From Pirellulales bacterium (lineage in GTDB: Bacteria > Planctomycetota > Planctomycetia > Pirellulales > Thermoguttaceae): a stretch of 43,109 bases of DNA. The notes under the pieces were generated by a model. The model was not told the origin of the DNA. It saw only the letters and a program-made list of their open reading frames with translations, and ran no database searches. Positions 30,115 to 38,843 of the stretch are shown here, in pieces; positions within the stretch are counted from its first letter, which is position 1, and every line of letters begins with the position of its first letter. A program made the position numbers and the translations under genes. The stretch covers positions 1-43,109 of the forward strand of contig JADLEL010000005.1 in NCBI GenBank assembly GCA_020846145.1, given 5' to 3'.

Positions 30115-33000
30115 ATGTTACGAGTCACAAAAATTATCGCCGTGTTTTGCGTGGCTTTGGTTGTTGGTTCCGTTGCCCATGCCGTGGTTTATAACGCAAG
30201 GGCCGATTTCTCCACAACGAATAATCCTACCGGTGCATGGAGTTACGGCTACCGCCCTCACTCCTATGACCCAATGATTCTCTTTACGCATTATGGCCCT
30301 CCCAAGAATAATGTGGGGTCGCCCCACGAACCGAATTTGCCTCCTGGATGGCATGCAGACAACTACATCTTCTCCTATGCACCACACGTCATGCTAATTC
30401 CACCTGCCTATTATGACTACAAAGGATTTCATATGGGGCCGGACGATATAAGTTTTCACCCTGCACCAGGAGCTTGGGCAACAGGCGGCGATTTAGACTG
30501 GGCGATGATAAGATGGACTGCCCCTAACGATGGGACGGGCAATTTGTCCGTAAATTTCGGGGGAGTTTTTGGTAGCGATACGGGAATCAGAGATTTGTAC
30601 GTATATCATAACAACACTCCTCTATTCAGTTCGACACTTGCAGGTACTCAAACCGCATCCTATATCAATCCATCAATACAATTCCATGCGGGAGATACGA
30701 TTGATTTTGCCGTCGGGCCTCACGACACATGGGGAGCTGATTGGACTTCAATTGCAGCTATTATAGATTTCACGCCCGTTCCCGAACCCTCCACCCTCGC
30801 TCTTCTCGGCATGGGCACAGTCGGCCTCGTCGCATTTGCATGGCAGAAACGAAAAAGCTTTGTCTTGGAAAAGTGTGTTTTCAGTCTGGTGGTGGTGATG
30901 GGAGCAAGTTCCGTTGCCCATGCCGTGGTTTATGATGCAAGGGCCGATTTTTCGGCAACAAATAATCCAAACGGTGCATGGACTTACGGATATAGTACAT
31001 CAATAGGTGGGGCGGTAACGCCCTTAAATTCTTGTGGCGATTATATGGGGTATGGATTTACTTCATGGTATATTCACGGAAATACTGCATCACCGGTCGT
31101 AACTCTTTATGACCATCCGTTTCAGGATTCTGAACCGCTTTATTATCCAAAACCGAATGAGTTAGGACTGCACCCAGGTTATTGGGGCATGGAAAATTCG
31201 ATCGTGCGATGGACTGCCCCGGATGCAGGAACTATAACCGTTAATGCAACATTTACCGCAGCCGATACCGGCACAAAAGATATATTTGTGTATCATAACC
31301 ATAACCAACTTCTTCTTCAGAGAATACCTACACAGCCGAAAACCAATTGGCCGAGTGTGCCGTTTAGTGTAAATATAGCTGTTCAGTCTAGTGATACTCT
31401 TGATTTTGGAGTTGGTCCTGCTAATCATTATTTTGATGATACGATAGCATTAGCAGCACAAATTAACTTTACACCTGTTCCCGAACCTTCCACCCTTGCC
31501 CTTCTCGGCATGGGCACAGTCGGCCTTGTTGCTTTTGCTTGGCGAAAACGAAAATGTTTTTTTCTGAGTAAGTTCACTTTGACTTTGTTGTTTGTGGTGA
31601 GTTCAAACTCCGTTGCTCGTGCCGCTATCGTGCCTGTCACAACCGACCTCTGGGACATAAATCAGGGCACCGTAGTTACGGGATACAGCGGCCTCAGTGG
31701 AATCCCTGTGGTTAATGACATCCGCACATTGTTTGGTTACCTGAGCGTGGGCGACGAAATTCACTTTGGGGACAACCTTTTCGCCGGCTCGATTCACTGG
31801 GTTGAATGGCGAACAATCCAACCAATCACGCTCCGAAGTTTTACACTTATTGCCGCACACGATGGTCCGCCTCGCGATGCCAAAGCGCGCGGTTTCAGCA
31901 AATTCACTTTATTCGCGGAAGATTCGACGGGTGGGCTGGGAAAAAAGGTTTATGAACTGTTCCCCTCCAATCCCTATGGCAACACTCCCGCCCCCGCCAA
32001 TGGAATTGTTGAAACGAATGCAACCAATAATGAATTGCGACTCGCCGTGAATGTCGAACCAACGACATCCCAACGGTTTCGCGCCGAATTCGTTCAATGG
32101 AGCAACGCTTATAACGGCCATGCTTCGGGGCCAAGGGTCAGGGAACTGGACGGTTTTAGCAATGTGATTCCCGAACCCTCCGCTTTAGTCATTCTCGGCA
32201 TGGGCGCTATCGGCATCGTTGCCTTGGTTTGGCGGAAACGAAAATTATTTCCCGTGAATACCGTGCAAGCAAAATCATTAATCTGCATTTTAGAAGCGAT
32301 TGGTTTGTGGTCGTCATATGGGCCTTATGCTTTTGGAGATATCATACAAAATGGAGGCTTTGAAACCGCAAGTTTTCCTAAACCCATAGGTTTCATTGGA
32401 ATTCAGTATACCGATGGATGGATGGCCGATTGCAGAGTTTATTCGTATATTCTACCTACCACTGGGGCATCGGTTGTCATCAACGGGCTCGCGCCTGCTG
32501 AGGGATACCAGTATGCAACGCTTCGCGCTGACAGCTGGTCTTCTTATGGAATGGGCGGCGGCGATATCGCGACATTAACTACCTCCTCATTGTTTCAAGC
32601 CACGGCGGGAGATATTTTGGCGTTTGAATATCGAGGGAGTAAGACCGTGGATTCCACTGATCCAAACTGGTCGAATGCAGAAATAAGCTTCACAATATCT
32701 GGTCCAAGCGGATCAAATACGTTATCACTGAATACGACCTCTGACTGGACTACCATCACTCGTACTTTCATGGAAATGGGGGACTACTCCTTGTCATTTA
32801 AAGCTGAGTCACATGTTCAACAAGAGTGGCGTCAAGTGTCCTGGGACCCACCATTTGGCCGTTTGATCGATCACTGGGCTGTTGCCAAAATAGATGTCGA
32901 TAATGTGCGCATCGTTCCCGAACCTTCCACCTTCATCCTTCTCGGCATGAGCGCTCTCTCGTTGATTTATGTTTGGCGTCGGCGGAGCGGGTCGAGATAA
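30115..33000 (+). CDS. Four-unit PEP-CTERM 'polyprotein'
   Basis: A single 961-residue ORF (AGGAG 8 nt before ATG) contains four consecutive units. Each has a signal-peptide-like helix, a beta-rich passenger, a PEP motif, a hydrophobic helix and a basic tail. Unit 1: 1-247 (cleavage AHA, VPEPSTLALLGMGTVG, WQKRK). Unit 2: 248-480 (FVLEKCVFSLVVVMGASSVA then AHA; PEP at 455-458; WRKRK). Unit 3: 481-710 (FFLSKFTLTLLFVV...ARA; IPEP at 685-688; WRKRK). Unit 4: 711-961 (VPEP at 934-937; WRRRSGSR at the end). Units 1 and 2 are clear paralogs: both begin VVY(N/D)ARADFS and share near-identical DNA around the signal and PEP regions. Unit 3 looks discoidin-like; unit 4 starts NGGFET like choice-of-anchor domains. 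The next unit begins directly after each basic tail, without a stop. Base composition is less GC-rich than the neighbours. Confidence 0.93.
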   Translation: MLRVTKIIAVFCVALVVGSVAHAVVYNARADFSTTNNPTGAWSYGYRPHSYDPMILFTHYGPPKNNVGSPHEPNLPPGWHADNYIFSYAPHVMLIPPAYYDYKGFHMGPDDISFHPAPGAWATGGDLDWAMIRWTAPNDGTGNLSVNFGGVFGSDTGIRDLYVYHNNTPLFSSTLAGTQTASYINPSIQFHAGDTIDFAVGPHDTWGADWTSIAAIIDFTPVPEPSTLALLGMGTVGLVAFAWQKRKSFVLEKCVFSLVVVMGASSVAHAVVYDARADFSATNNPNGAWTYGYSTSIGGAVTPLNSCGDYMGYGFTSWYIHGNTASPVVTLYDHPFQDSEPLYYPKPNELGLHPGYWGMENSIVRWTAPDAGTITVNATFTAADTGTKDIFVYHNHNQLLLQRIPTQPKTNWPSVPFSVNIAVQSSDTLDFGVGPANHYFDDTIALAAQINFTPVPEPSTLALLGMGTVGLVAFAWRKRKCFFLSKFTLTLLFVVSSNSVARAAIVPVTTDLWDINQGTVVTGYSGLSGIPVVNDIRTLFGYLSVGDEIHFGDNLFAGSIHWVEWRTIQPITLRSFTLIAAHDGPPRDAKARGFSKFTLFAEDSTGGLGKKVYELFPSNPYGNTPAPANGIVETNATNNELRLAVNVEPTTSQRFRAEFVQWSNAYNGHASGPRVRELDGFSNVIPEPSALVILGMGAIGIVALVWRKRKLFPVNTVQAKSLICILEAIGLWSSYGPYAFGDIIQNGGFETASFPKPIGFIGIQYTDGWMADCRVYSYILPTTGASVVINGLAPAEGYQYATLRADSWSSYGMGGGDIATLTTSSLFQATAGDILAFEYRGSKTVDSTDPNWSNAEISFTISGPSGSNTLSLNTTSDWTTITRTFMEMGDYSLSFKAESHVQQEWRQVSWDPPFGRLIDHWAVAKIDVDNVRIVPEPSTFILLGMSALSLIYVWRRRSGSR

Positions 33001-33030
33001 CTGCATTCGATCGAAGCCAAACCGCAATGG

Positions 33031-33057
33031 GCCGCCTTTCGGAGCGGCTACTTTTTA
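33031..33057 (+). terminator. Probable rho-independent terminator of the polyprotein gene
   Basis: GCCGC (33031-33035) and GCGGC (33044-33048) form a short stem 30 nt past the stop codon, followed by TACTTTTT. Confidence 0.6.
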
Positions 33058-33156
33058 TCGGGCAGGGCGTTTCGGCCAAAGGCCAAGCCGTTCATCCATC
33101 TAGCATGCCGGGATTGGGAGTCTATGCGGTGTAAAGGATGCGCCCCCTTGATTTTA

Positions 33157-33297
33157 TCACGAAGAAACGCCTTTATCGATCAACTCGATCATCAATTCCT
33201 TGCCGACCGCATCGGCATAACGGGTCAGCGTGTCGATGGTGGGATTCGGATTGACCGCGTTTTCCAATCGGCAGGGTGGCGCTGGACAAATAGTGAA
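33157..33297 (-). pseudogene. Remnant of an XRE-family (HTH) antitoxin gene
   Basis: The minus strand reads RLENAVNPNPTIDTLTRYAD then AVGKELMIELIDKGVSS and a stop. This is the end of a helix-turn-helix domain of the HigA/XRE antitoxin type. The preceding helix (LSSATL) is in another frame, and the DNA upstream is replaced by a GTGCAACTGGC...GCCAGT hairpin repeat at 33305-33333. The N-terminal part and a partner toxin are missing. I read it as a gene broken by repeat insertion and a frameshift. Confidence 0.6.
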
Positions 33298-34054
33298 CAT
33301 ACGTGTGCAACTGGCTTTGCCAGTATGCTTCCGTACAGAATGGAGTTCCCACCCACAGTTCCATCCGGCATGGTGAAAAATCATACTACGATTGTCCTTG
33401 AATAACACTCCAGCCGTTGAGTGGATGATGCTCCCCGTCCGCTTCTCCGTGTCCTCCGTGCCTTGGTGAGAGGCCTCCGCTTGCCTTTGCCGACTCGTCC
33501 AACCGTGCCGCAACGAAAAAGGCGTCAATAAATCGGCCTTCTCCCCCGTAAAACGTCCCCAAACCGATTGAATTATTTTACGCCTCAACTCCCCGCCCCA
33601 CAACGCCTTGCGAAAAAATCCAAAATTATTTTCTTGAAAAAAGCCGCGCCATAATATATATATGTACATGTATCTCCAGCCCTCGATTTCTCAACCCCGT
33701 CCCCTTCATCCTGTCACCTGTCCCCTCTCCCCATCCTCCCGAAATGAATACCAACCACCCCCAAACCTCGCCTCGACCGCCAAATCGTGATAAATCGTAG
33801 TTCTGCGCCGAAAACCGCCCGCAAACCTTCCGCTTGCCCCCTTCGTCATTCGAGCTTCGTCCTTCGTCATTCCGCCTTCCCCCCTCGTCCCATACCCCAC
33901 GCCCCTCGGCCCTCAAAAAAGGCATTCGGCAAAAACTCCCCTCAAAAAACCCCGTTTTCCTCGAGAAATTGGCTGTCCACTCTCGCAAAATCCACGAAAA
34001 ACCTTAAAAACCGCTTGTTAAGCCGGAAGGAAAAAATCCCCCATGGTCAAAAAC
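33298..34054. other. Low-complexity, repeat-filled gap without a gene
   Basis: It contains the hairpin repeat at 33305-33333 and pyrimidine-rich simple sequence (for example CCTTCGTCATTC units near 33838-33875 and CCCCACGCCCC near 33895). Open frames here have no protein-like composition. Such tracts are dispersed non-coding repeats rather than a gene. Confidence 0.5.
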
Positions 34055-34195
34055 GCCGAAAAACAGACACATTAGCAAGTCTATCGGGATTTCTCGGTTC
34101 ATTTCGCGGTCGAGTAGGAGAGGAGCGGTGAGGCCGCCTCTCCTACTCGACCGCGAAATTCCTTCCCATATAATCTGCTAATGTGCCGAAAAACA
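34055..34195. repeat. 119-bp MITE-like palindrome with 11-bp target-site duplication
   Basis: GCCGAAAAACA occurs at 34055-34065 and again at 34185-34195. Between them is an element with terminal inverted repeats ACATTAGCA (34069-34077) and TGCTAATGT (34176-34184). It also has a perfect 23-bp inner stem (34101-34123 with 34137-34159; GCGGTCGAGTAGGAGAGG core). No transposase is encoded. Confidence 0.85.
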
Positions 34196-34412
34196 AGTAT
34201 TTTCCCGCATCTCCCGAAAACCGCATTCTACCGAATCCGGGAATGAACTCCAACAAAGGTCGATTTCCAAAAAGACGCGCTCCCGCGATGATCCTGGTTT
34301 GTTGAAGGCAGTGGTGGGCATGTCGGAGAGCATGGTTTAGAATGTAGGCACAGAGTCCCGCCAAAGGCGTTTTTCGCGCCTCGAACCAAAGCCTTTTCCC
34401 CAAGGATCGATC

Positions 34413-37031
34413 ATGCATCGCACCGCGTTGAAGTTTGCCTCGTTCGTGTTCTTGCTTTTGGGAGCCATGCGCCCGGCCCTCGCCGGCGATGAACTGGCCG
34501 TCGATTTCGGCTATCGGCCGCCGCAGTGGCGGACGGCCATCTGCCCGCCCGACAGCCCGTACAAAACGCTGGTCAACGAGAAGGGGGCATTGTTGTATCA
34601 TTTCGGCAGCCCGCCCGGCAGTTTCGGCACGTCGCTGCGTGCGACGGTTGACCCGCGCGAAAATATCGCGGAGCAAAAACTGGTCTCGCCGAAAATCCCC
34701 ATCGTGCAAACCCGCCTCGAAACCGAGCATTTGAGCATTCTCGAGGAAACCTTCGCCGTCAACGATCCCGAGCGCGAACCACCGAAAACGAAGCCCGCGG
34801 CCATCCGGAAAAGCGAAACAGTCGCGGCGCGGAACTGGGCCAAGCCCCAAGACGGAGTTTCCCCAAGACTTTCCACGGTCGTGGTGGGTTGGAACAAGCC
34901 GATCCGATGTCGGATCGAAGTTCCGCCCGGCGCTTCCCGCACGGTCGCCCTGGCATTGTGCGAAGGATACCACGATCGGCCGGGCCGGCGCGTGATGGAG
35001 CTTTCCGCGGAAGGCGCGCCGCCGCAAAAGGTCGATCCGGTCGCCGATTTGGGCAAGAACGTCGCCGGCGCCTTCTGGTTCGCGGCCCGCGACGCGAACG
35101 GCGACGGACTGATCGACGTGAAAGTATCGGCCGACGCTTCGGCCCAGGACAAAAACACGATCCTCAACGCCCTCTGGGTTTTCGACGCGCCCGTGAAGCG
35201 CGACGACGCCGCGCTCTTGACGGGCAAGCTCGATTCCCAAGCCGCGCTCGCCTCCTACAACGGCGATACCCAATCGCGCAACGACATCCTCCTCGTCCGC
35301 GTAACCAACAAGAGCGATGTCCCCCAGACCGTCGCGCCGAAGTTCATCGTTTCCAGCGTGCTCAAACTGGAGAATTTCGGCGGTGATCGCGTCCGCATCG
35401 ACGGTCTCGAAACGGTCCTCTGCACCGCGGAAATCGCTTCGCTGGCGATTCAAAAAGCCGGCGACCGCGAAGAAGCCGTGATGGCGCTCAAGCCGGCGAC
35501 GATCGCGCCGGGCGGCACTTTTTCTTTCGCCGCCGTCTATTGCGGCGGGGGACGGATCGAATGCCCGCAGCGCACGCTCGAGGACGCCCTGCGCGAACGC
35601 GAAGCCGCGGAACGATTCTGGAAAACCGTCGATCTCCCCTACGGCCATATCGCCGTGCCCGACGAGAATATCCAGGCTTTGATCGATAGCTCGATCCGCA
35701 ATATCTGGCAGGCCCGCGAAATCAAGAACGGCCTGCCGTCGTTCCAGGTCGGCGCCACCTGCTACCGCAGTTTGTGGGTCGTTGACGGCGCGTTCATCTT
35801 CGAAGCCGCCGCGCTCGTCGGCGCCGCCGATCAAGCGCGGGCGGGCATCGCTTACGAATTGTCCTTCCAAAAGGAGGACGGCGGATTCGGCATCCTTTCC
35901 AGCAATTACCACAAGGAAAACGGCATCGTGCTCTGGACCTGCGCGCGGCACGCCCGGCTTTCCCAAGATAAAGAGTGGCTCCGTTCGATCTGGCCGAAAC
36001 TGGAAAAAGTCGTCGCTTACATCAAACAACTTCGCCGGCGAAGCCGCGAAGACGACTCGCCGCTGAACGACGGCTTGATGCCCAAGGGAGTCATCGACGG
36101 CGGCATCGGCGGCACGCGGCACGAATACACCAACGTCTATTGGAACCTCACCGGACTTAAGGCGATCATCGACGCCGCCCGCTGGTTGGGGAAAAACGAG
36201 CAGGCGGACGAATGGCAAAAGGAATACGACGATTTCTACGCCGCGTTCCGCGATTGCGCGAAACGCGATCTGAAAACCGACGCGCACGGAAATCCCTATT
36301 TGGCGATCCTCATCCCGCCGAAAAATCCACCTCCCGACGCGAAAAAAACCGACGACGATATCCCCTGCAAGGCCCAATGGGCGTTCTGCCACGGCGTTTA
36401 TCCCGGTCAACTTTTCGCCAAAGACGATCCCCTGGTCGCCGGGAATCTCGCCATGCTCGGCGCCTTCGAGAAGGAAGGCATGGTCGCAACTACCGGCTGG
36501 ATCACGAAGGGTATCTGGAACTATTTCGCCTCGTTCTACGGCCATGCCTTGCTGTGGCAGGGCCAAGGCCAAAAAGCCGCCGAGGTGCTTTACGCCTTCG
36601 CCAACCACGCCGCGCCGCTCTTGGTTTGGATCGAAGAGCAGGGCTTTAAGAACGAGCCGATTCTCGAATGCGGCGATTGCCCGCACAACTGGGCCAGCGC
36701 GGAATTTATCCGCCTCGCCGTCCACCTCCTGGCCCTCGACCGCGGCAAGCAAATGCACCTCTTCGAAGGACTGCCGAAACCATGGACCGCGCCGGGCATG
36801 GTTACGAAGCTCGACAAAATCAGCACCCCCTTCGGACCGCTGACTTTCTCGCTTGCGATCGCCGAGGACGGCGCCACCGCGACGCTCAACGTCGAACCGC
36901 TAAGCGATCCCTCCTGCGAAAAGATCGTCGTGCATCTTGCCGGTTGGGCAAGTTCCAACCCCAAGGCCACTTTAGAACTCGACCCCCAAAAGAGTCAGAA
37001 AATCACCATTCCAATCGAATTCACCAAATAA
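34413..37031 (+). CDS. Secreted six-hairpin-glycosidase-like protein
   Basis: The 872-residue protein starts with a signal peptide (MHRTALKFASFVFLLLGAMR, PALA cleavage) and AAGGAT 6 nt before the ATG. The N-terminal ~400 residues are beta-rich with one calcium-loop-like DANGDGLIDVKV. Residues ~405-790 alternate helices with YRSLWVVDGAFIFEAAALVG, QKEDGGFGILSSNYHKENGI, WPKLEKVVAYIKQLRRR and TRHEYTNVYWNLTGLKAIID. This pattern fits the (alpha/alpha)6 barrel of six-hairpin glycosidases. It is probably a carbohydrate-active enzyme outside the cytoplasm, but I do not recognise a numbered GH family, so the substrate is unknown. It stands alone, downstream of a MITE-like element and upstream of a small PEP-CTERM gene. 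Confidence 0.8.
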   Translation: MHRTALKFASFVFLLLGAMRPALAGDELAVDFGYRPPQWRTAICPPDSPYKTLVNEKGALLYHFGSPPGSFGTSLRATVDPRENIAEQKLVSPKIPIVQTRLETEHLSILEETFAVNDPEREPPKTKPAAIRKSETVAARNWAKPQDGVSPRLSTVVVGWNKPIRCRIEVPPGASRTVALALCEGYHDRPGRRVMELSAEGAPPQKVDPVADLGKNVAGAFWFAARDANGDGLIDVKVSADASAQDKNTILNALWVFDAPVKRDDAALLTGKLDSQAALASYNGDTQSRNDILLVRVTNKSDVPQTVAPKFIVSSVLKLENFGGDRVRIDGLETVLCTAEIASLAIQKAGDREEAVMALKPATIAPGGTFSFAAVYCGGGRIECPQRTLEDALREREAAERFWKTVDLPYGHIAVPDENIQALIDSSIRNIWQAREIKNGLPSFQVGATCYRSLWVVDGAFIFEAAALVGAADQARAGIAYELSFQKEDGGFGILSSNYHKENGIVLWTCARHARLSQDKEWLRSIWPKLEKVVAYIKQLRRRSREDDSPLNDGLMPKGVIDGGIGGTRHEYTNVYWNLTGLKAIIDAARWLGKNEQADEWQKEYDDFYAAFRDCAKRDLKTDAHGNPYLAILIPPKNPPPDAKKTDDDIPCKAQWAFCHGVYPGQLFAKDDPLVAGNLAMLGAFEKEGMVATTGWITKGIWNYFASFYGHALLWQGQGQKAAEVLYAFANHAAPLLVWIEEQGFKNEPILECGDCPHNWASAEFIRLAVHLLALDRGKQMHLFEGLPKPWTAPGMVTKLDKISTPFGPLTFSLAIAEDGATATLNVEPLSDPSCEKIVVHLAGWASSNPKATLELDPQKSQKITIPIEFTK

Positions 37032-37138
37032 TATTCATTTTTATTGGGCTAAAAACCAAGTAACCCCCCCCTAATGTGCGTGTTTATTGCATTTTTCGCA
37101 GTCCAGTAAAAAAAATTGCGATTTTTTTCGGAATTTTG

Positions 37139-37166
37139 TTGACAACGTTCTGGAATCTGATAGAAT
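37139..37166 (+). promoter_or_regulatory. Candidate sigma70-like promoter for the small PEP-CTERM gene
   Basis: TTGACA (37139-37144), 16 nt, then TAGAAT (37161-37166) in a TGATAGAAT context. It implies a ~330-nt leader before 37506. A second TTGACA at 37404-37409 lacks a good -10 box. No gene is seen in 37032-37505. Confidence 0.5.
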
Positions 37167-37505
37167 CAGTTGCAGTGCGTAGAGTTTCTACCAATCGCCC
37201 CATTAGTGAGGCAGCGGCGCGTACCGGAATTGGTCGTCGGAATAAATCGACGACGAATGTTTTCTCTCAGAATTTCCGGTTCTGAATAACCGCCCTTTTC
37301 GGTCTGTATTTTCCCGCGTGTTAAATCGGCCGTGTTTGTATCGTCATTGGTATATCACGCTTTTCGTCATTGAACATGCCAACTGATATTTGAAAGAGTT
37401 AAGTTGACAATGTGTGCTAGGGCATTGATTCGATGAGGCTCGCTTTGGTTTTCATTCACAAGGTATTACCCGAGGAACATCCTTCTCAGATTTAAGGACT
37501 CCATC

Positions 37506-38267
37506 ATGAAATCGCTACGTTTTATGCCGTTGGTTTGCTTGGCCTTAGTTTTCGTTTACGCATCCGGAGCGCAAGGCGGATTTATGCTCGGGTTCACGGG
37601 CAATACCTTCCCGCAAAATGCCGGTCCCACCGTCGATGGCCACGTCGATTTCGCGGTCTTGGATCGATCGGGCGGAGTCCCCGGCGACGTTTGGGGAACC
37701 GGATTGCCGGGCTTCGATGGTTTGGCTGCCCCGGGACTCGGTTCCGGTCCCTTGGATACCACGGCCAGTTACCTCTATCTCTTTCAAACGGTGAATAACG
37801 GAATAGACCCCGCTGCCATTACCCAGAATTCGGTATCCGTGCCGAACGCCGCCGTTACCTCGCACGGGGTGTTCCCCACGGTCGGATTCACCTCCGGCGG
37901 CGTTAATGTGAGTGTGGCGGTCGATCTAGGCCCCTCGGCGATCCCCGGAGATCCTTCGGGAATCGCACTCGCTCCGGCACCGGGCGTCGCGGTAGTTGCA
38001 GGACTCGTCGTCCCCTTCTATCAAGCAGCGGGTGGGGGAAGCCAACTCACGACTTTCCTCTTTCCAAATCTGGCGGCAGGCGGTACTAGCTCCGTGTGGG
38101 GTTACACCTCGAATTTACCGCCTAGTTGGGGTACTACGAGCATTCAGGACGGCGGCACGAACGCCAGCGGCACCGTTCCGACCACCGTGCCCGAACCCTC
38201 AGCACTCTTACTGCTCGGCCTGGGATCACTTGCTTTGATTTTTGTCCGGCGGCAACGCAGGGGATAG
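37506..38267 (+). CDS. PEP-CTERM sorting-domain protein (253 aa)
   Basis: The protein has a signal peptide (MKSLRFMPLVCLALVFVYAS, GAQG) and a Gly/Ser/Val-rich beta passenger without a recognised fold. It ends with VPEPSALLLLGLGSLALIF then VRRQRRG, a textbook PEP-CTERM tail for exosortase-dependent sorting to the envelope or matrix. TAAGGA precedes the ATG. Unlike the 30115 gene, it has a single unit. The two share the GAGGCAGCGGCGCG motif upstream. The exosortase (EpsH-type) must be elsewhere in the genome. Function is unknown; such proteins are usually extracellular or matrix components. Confidence 0.88.
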   Translation: MKSLRFMPLVCLALVFVYASGAQGGFMLGFTGNTFPQNAGPTVDGHVDFAVLDRSGGVPGDVWGTGLPGFDGLAAPGLGSGPLDTTASYLYLFQTVNNGIDPAAITQNSVSVPNAAVTSHGVFPTVGFTSGGVNVSVAVDLGPSAIPGDPSGIALAPAPGVAVVAGLVVPFYQAAGGGSQLTTFLFPNLAAGGTSSVWGYTSNLPPSWGTTSIQDGGTNASGTVPTTVPEPSALLLLGLGSLALIFVRRQRRG

Positions 38268-38843
38268 TGAATCCATCTTAATCCGGATAGTGCCAACTCT
38301 AAAAAGTCAGAGTTTAGTAAAATATTGTGTAAATATTTCTATATTTACTACTCTACTGATATTATCTATTCTGTCTAACAGCACACTTTCGGTGGCTTGT
38401 CAGTTGTTCGCTAAAGAGTTAAGATGGATTTAGTCCGTCAGGGTAATTTTTTTATTGTCTCAAAGATAATTCCGGTCTGGTTGTTGGAGATGCGCCTTAA
38501 AAGCCGATTAAAAGAGAAGCCGAATTCGTTCGGATCGTTACTCTCGTAAGGATTATGCGGGCTCGAATGAAAAAAACTTTTAATTGGTTGCGGTAGTTGA
38601 GTATCTCCGGTGCTTTACTCGTGGTTTTTGATTCCCCTACAATGAGGAAAGGAAGGAAATCGTTCTTTCCACCCCAGACGAAAGAATCGTTTCCTTGAGC
38701 AATGCCGCCTCGATGCGCTCCGCGGGTTGGTTTCTTCACAAGAAACGACCGGACCGAGTGGAACGGATATCCCCGGTCGCTTTCGGCCGCCTGTGCCGCC
38801 GACAATGCCTCGTGTTCCGACGTCGAAACGGGAGAAACTATCG
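38268..38843. other. Gap upstream of the ABC transporter with hairpins
   Basis: There is no credible gene. 38325-38390 is AT-rich. An imperfect palindrome lies at 38653-38696 (AAGGAAATCGTTCTTTC with GAAAGAATCGTTTCCTT), and GTTTCTT-CAC-AAGAAAC at 38730-38746 is perfect. Both lie 100-190 nt before the ATPase ATG and could be operator sites. GGGAG precedes that ATG. Confidence 0.45.

Noticed and set aside
33157..33669. 170-codon minus-strand ORF as a real gene
   Set aside because: Only its last ~35 codons are protein-like (HTH remnant); the rest is low-complexity repeat DNA.
34143..36758. 871-codon open frame antisense to the six-hairpin-glycosidase-like gene
   Set aside because: It is a high-GC shadow of the 34413-37031 gene: no family motif, no ribosome site, and the sense strand has a clear signal peptide and fold pattern.
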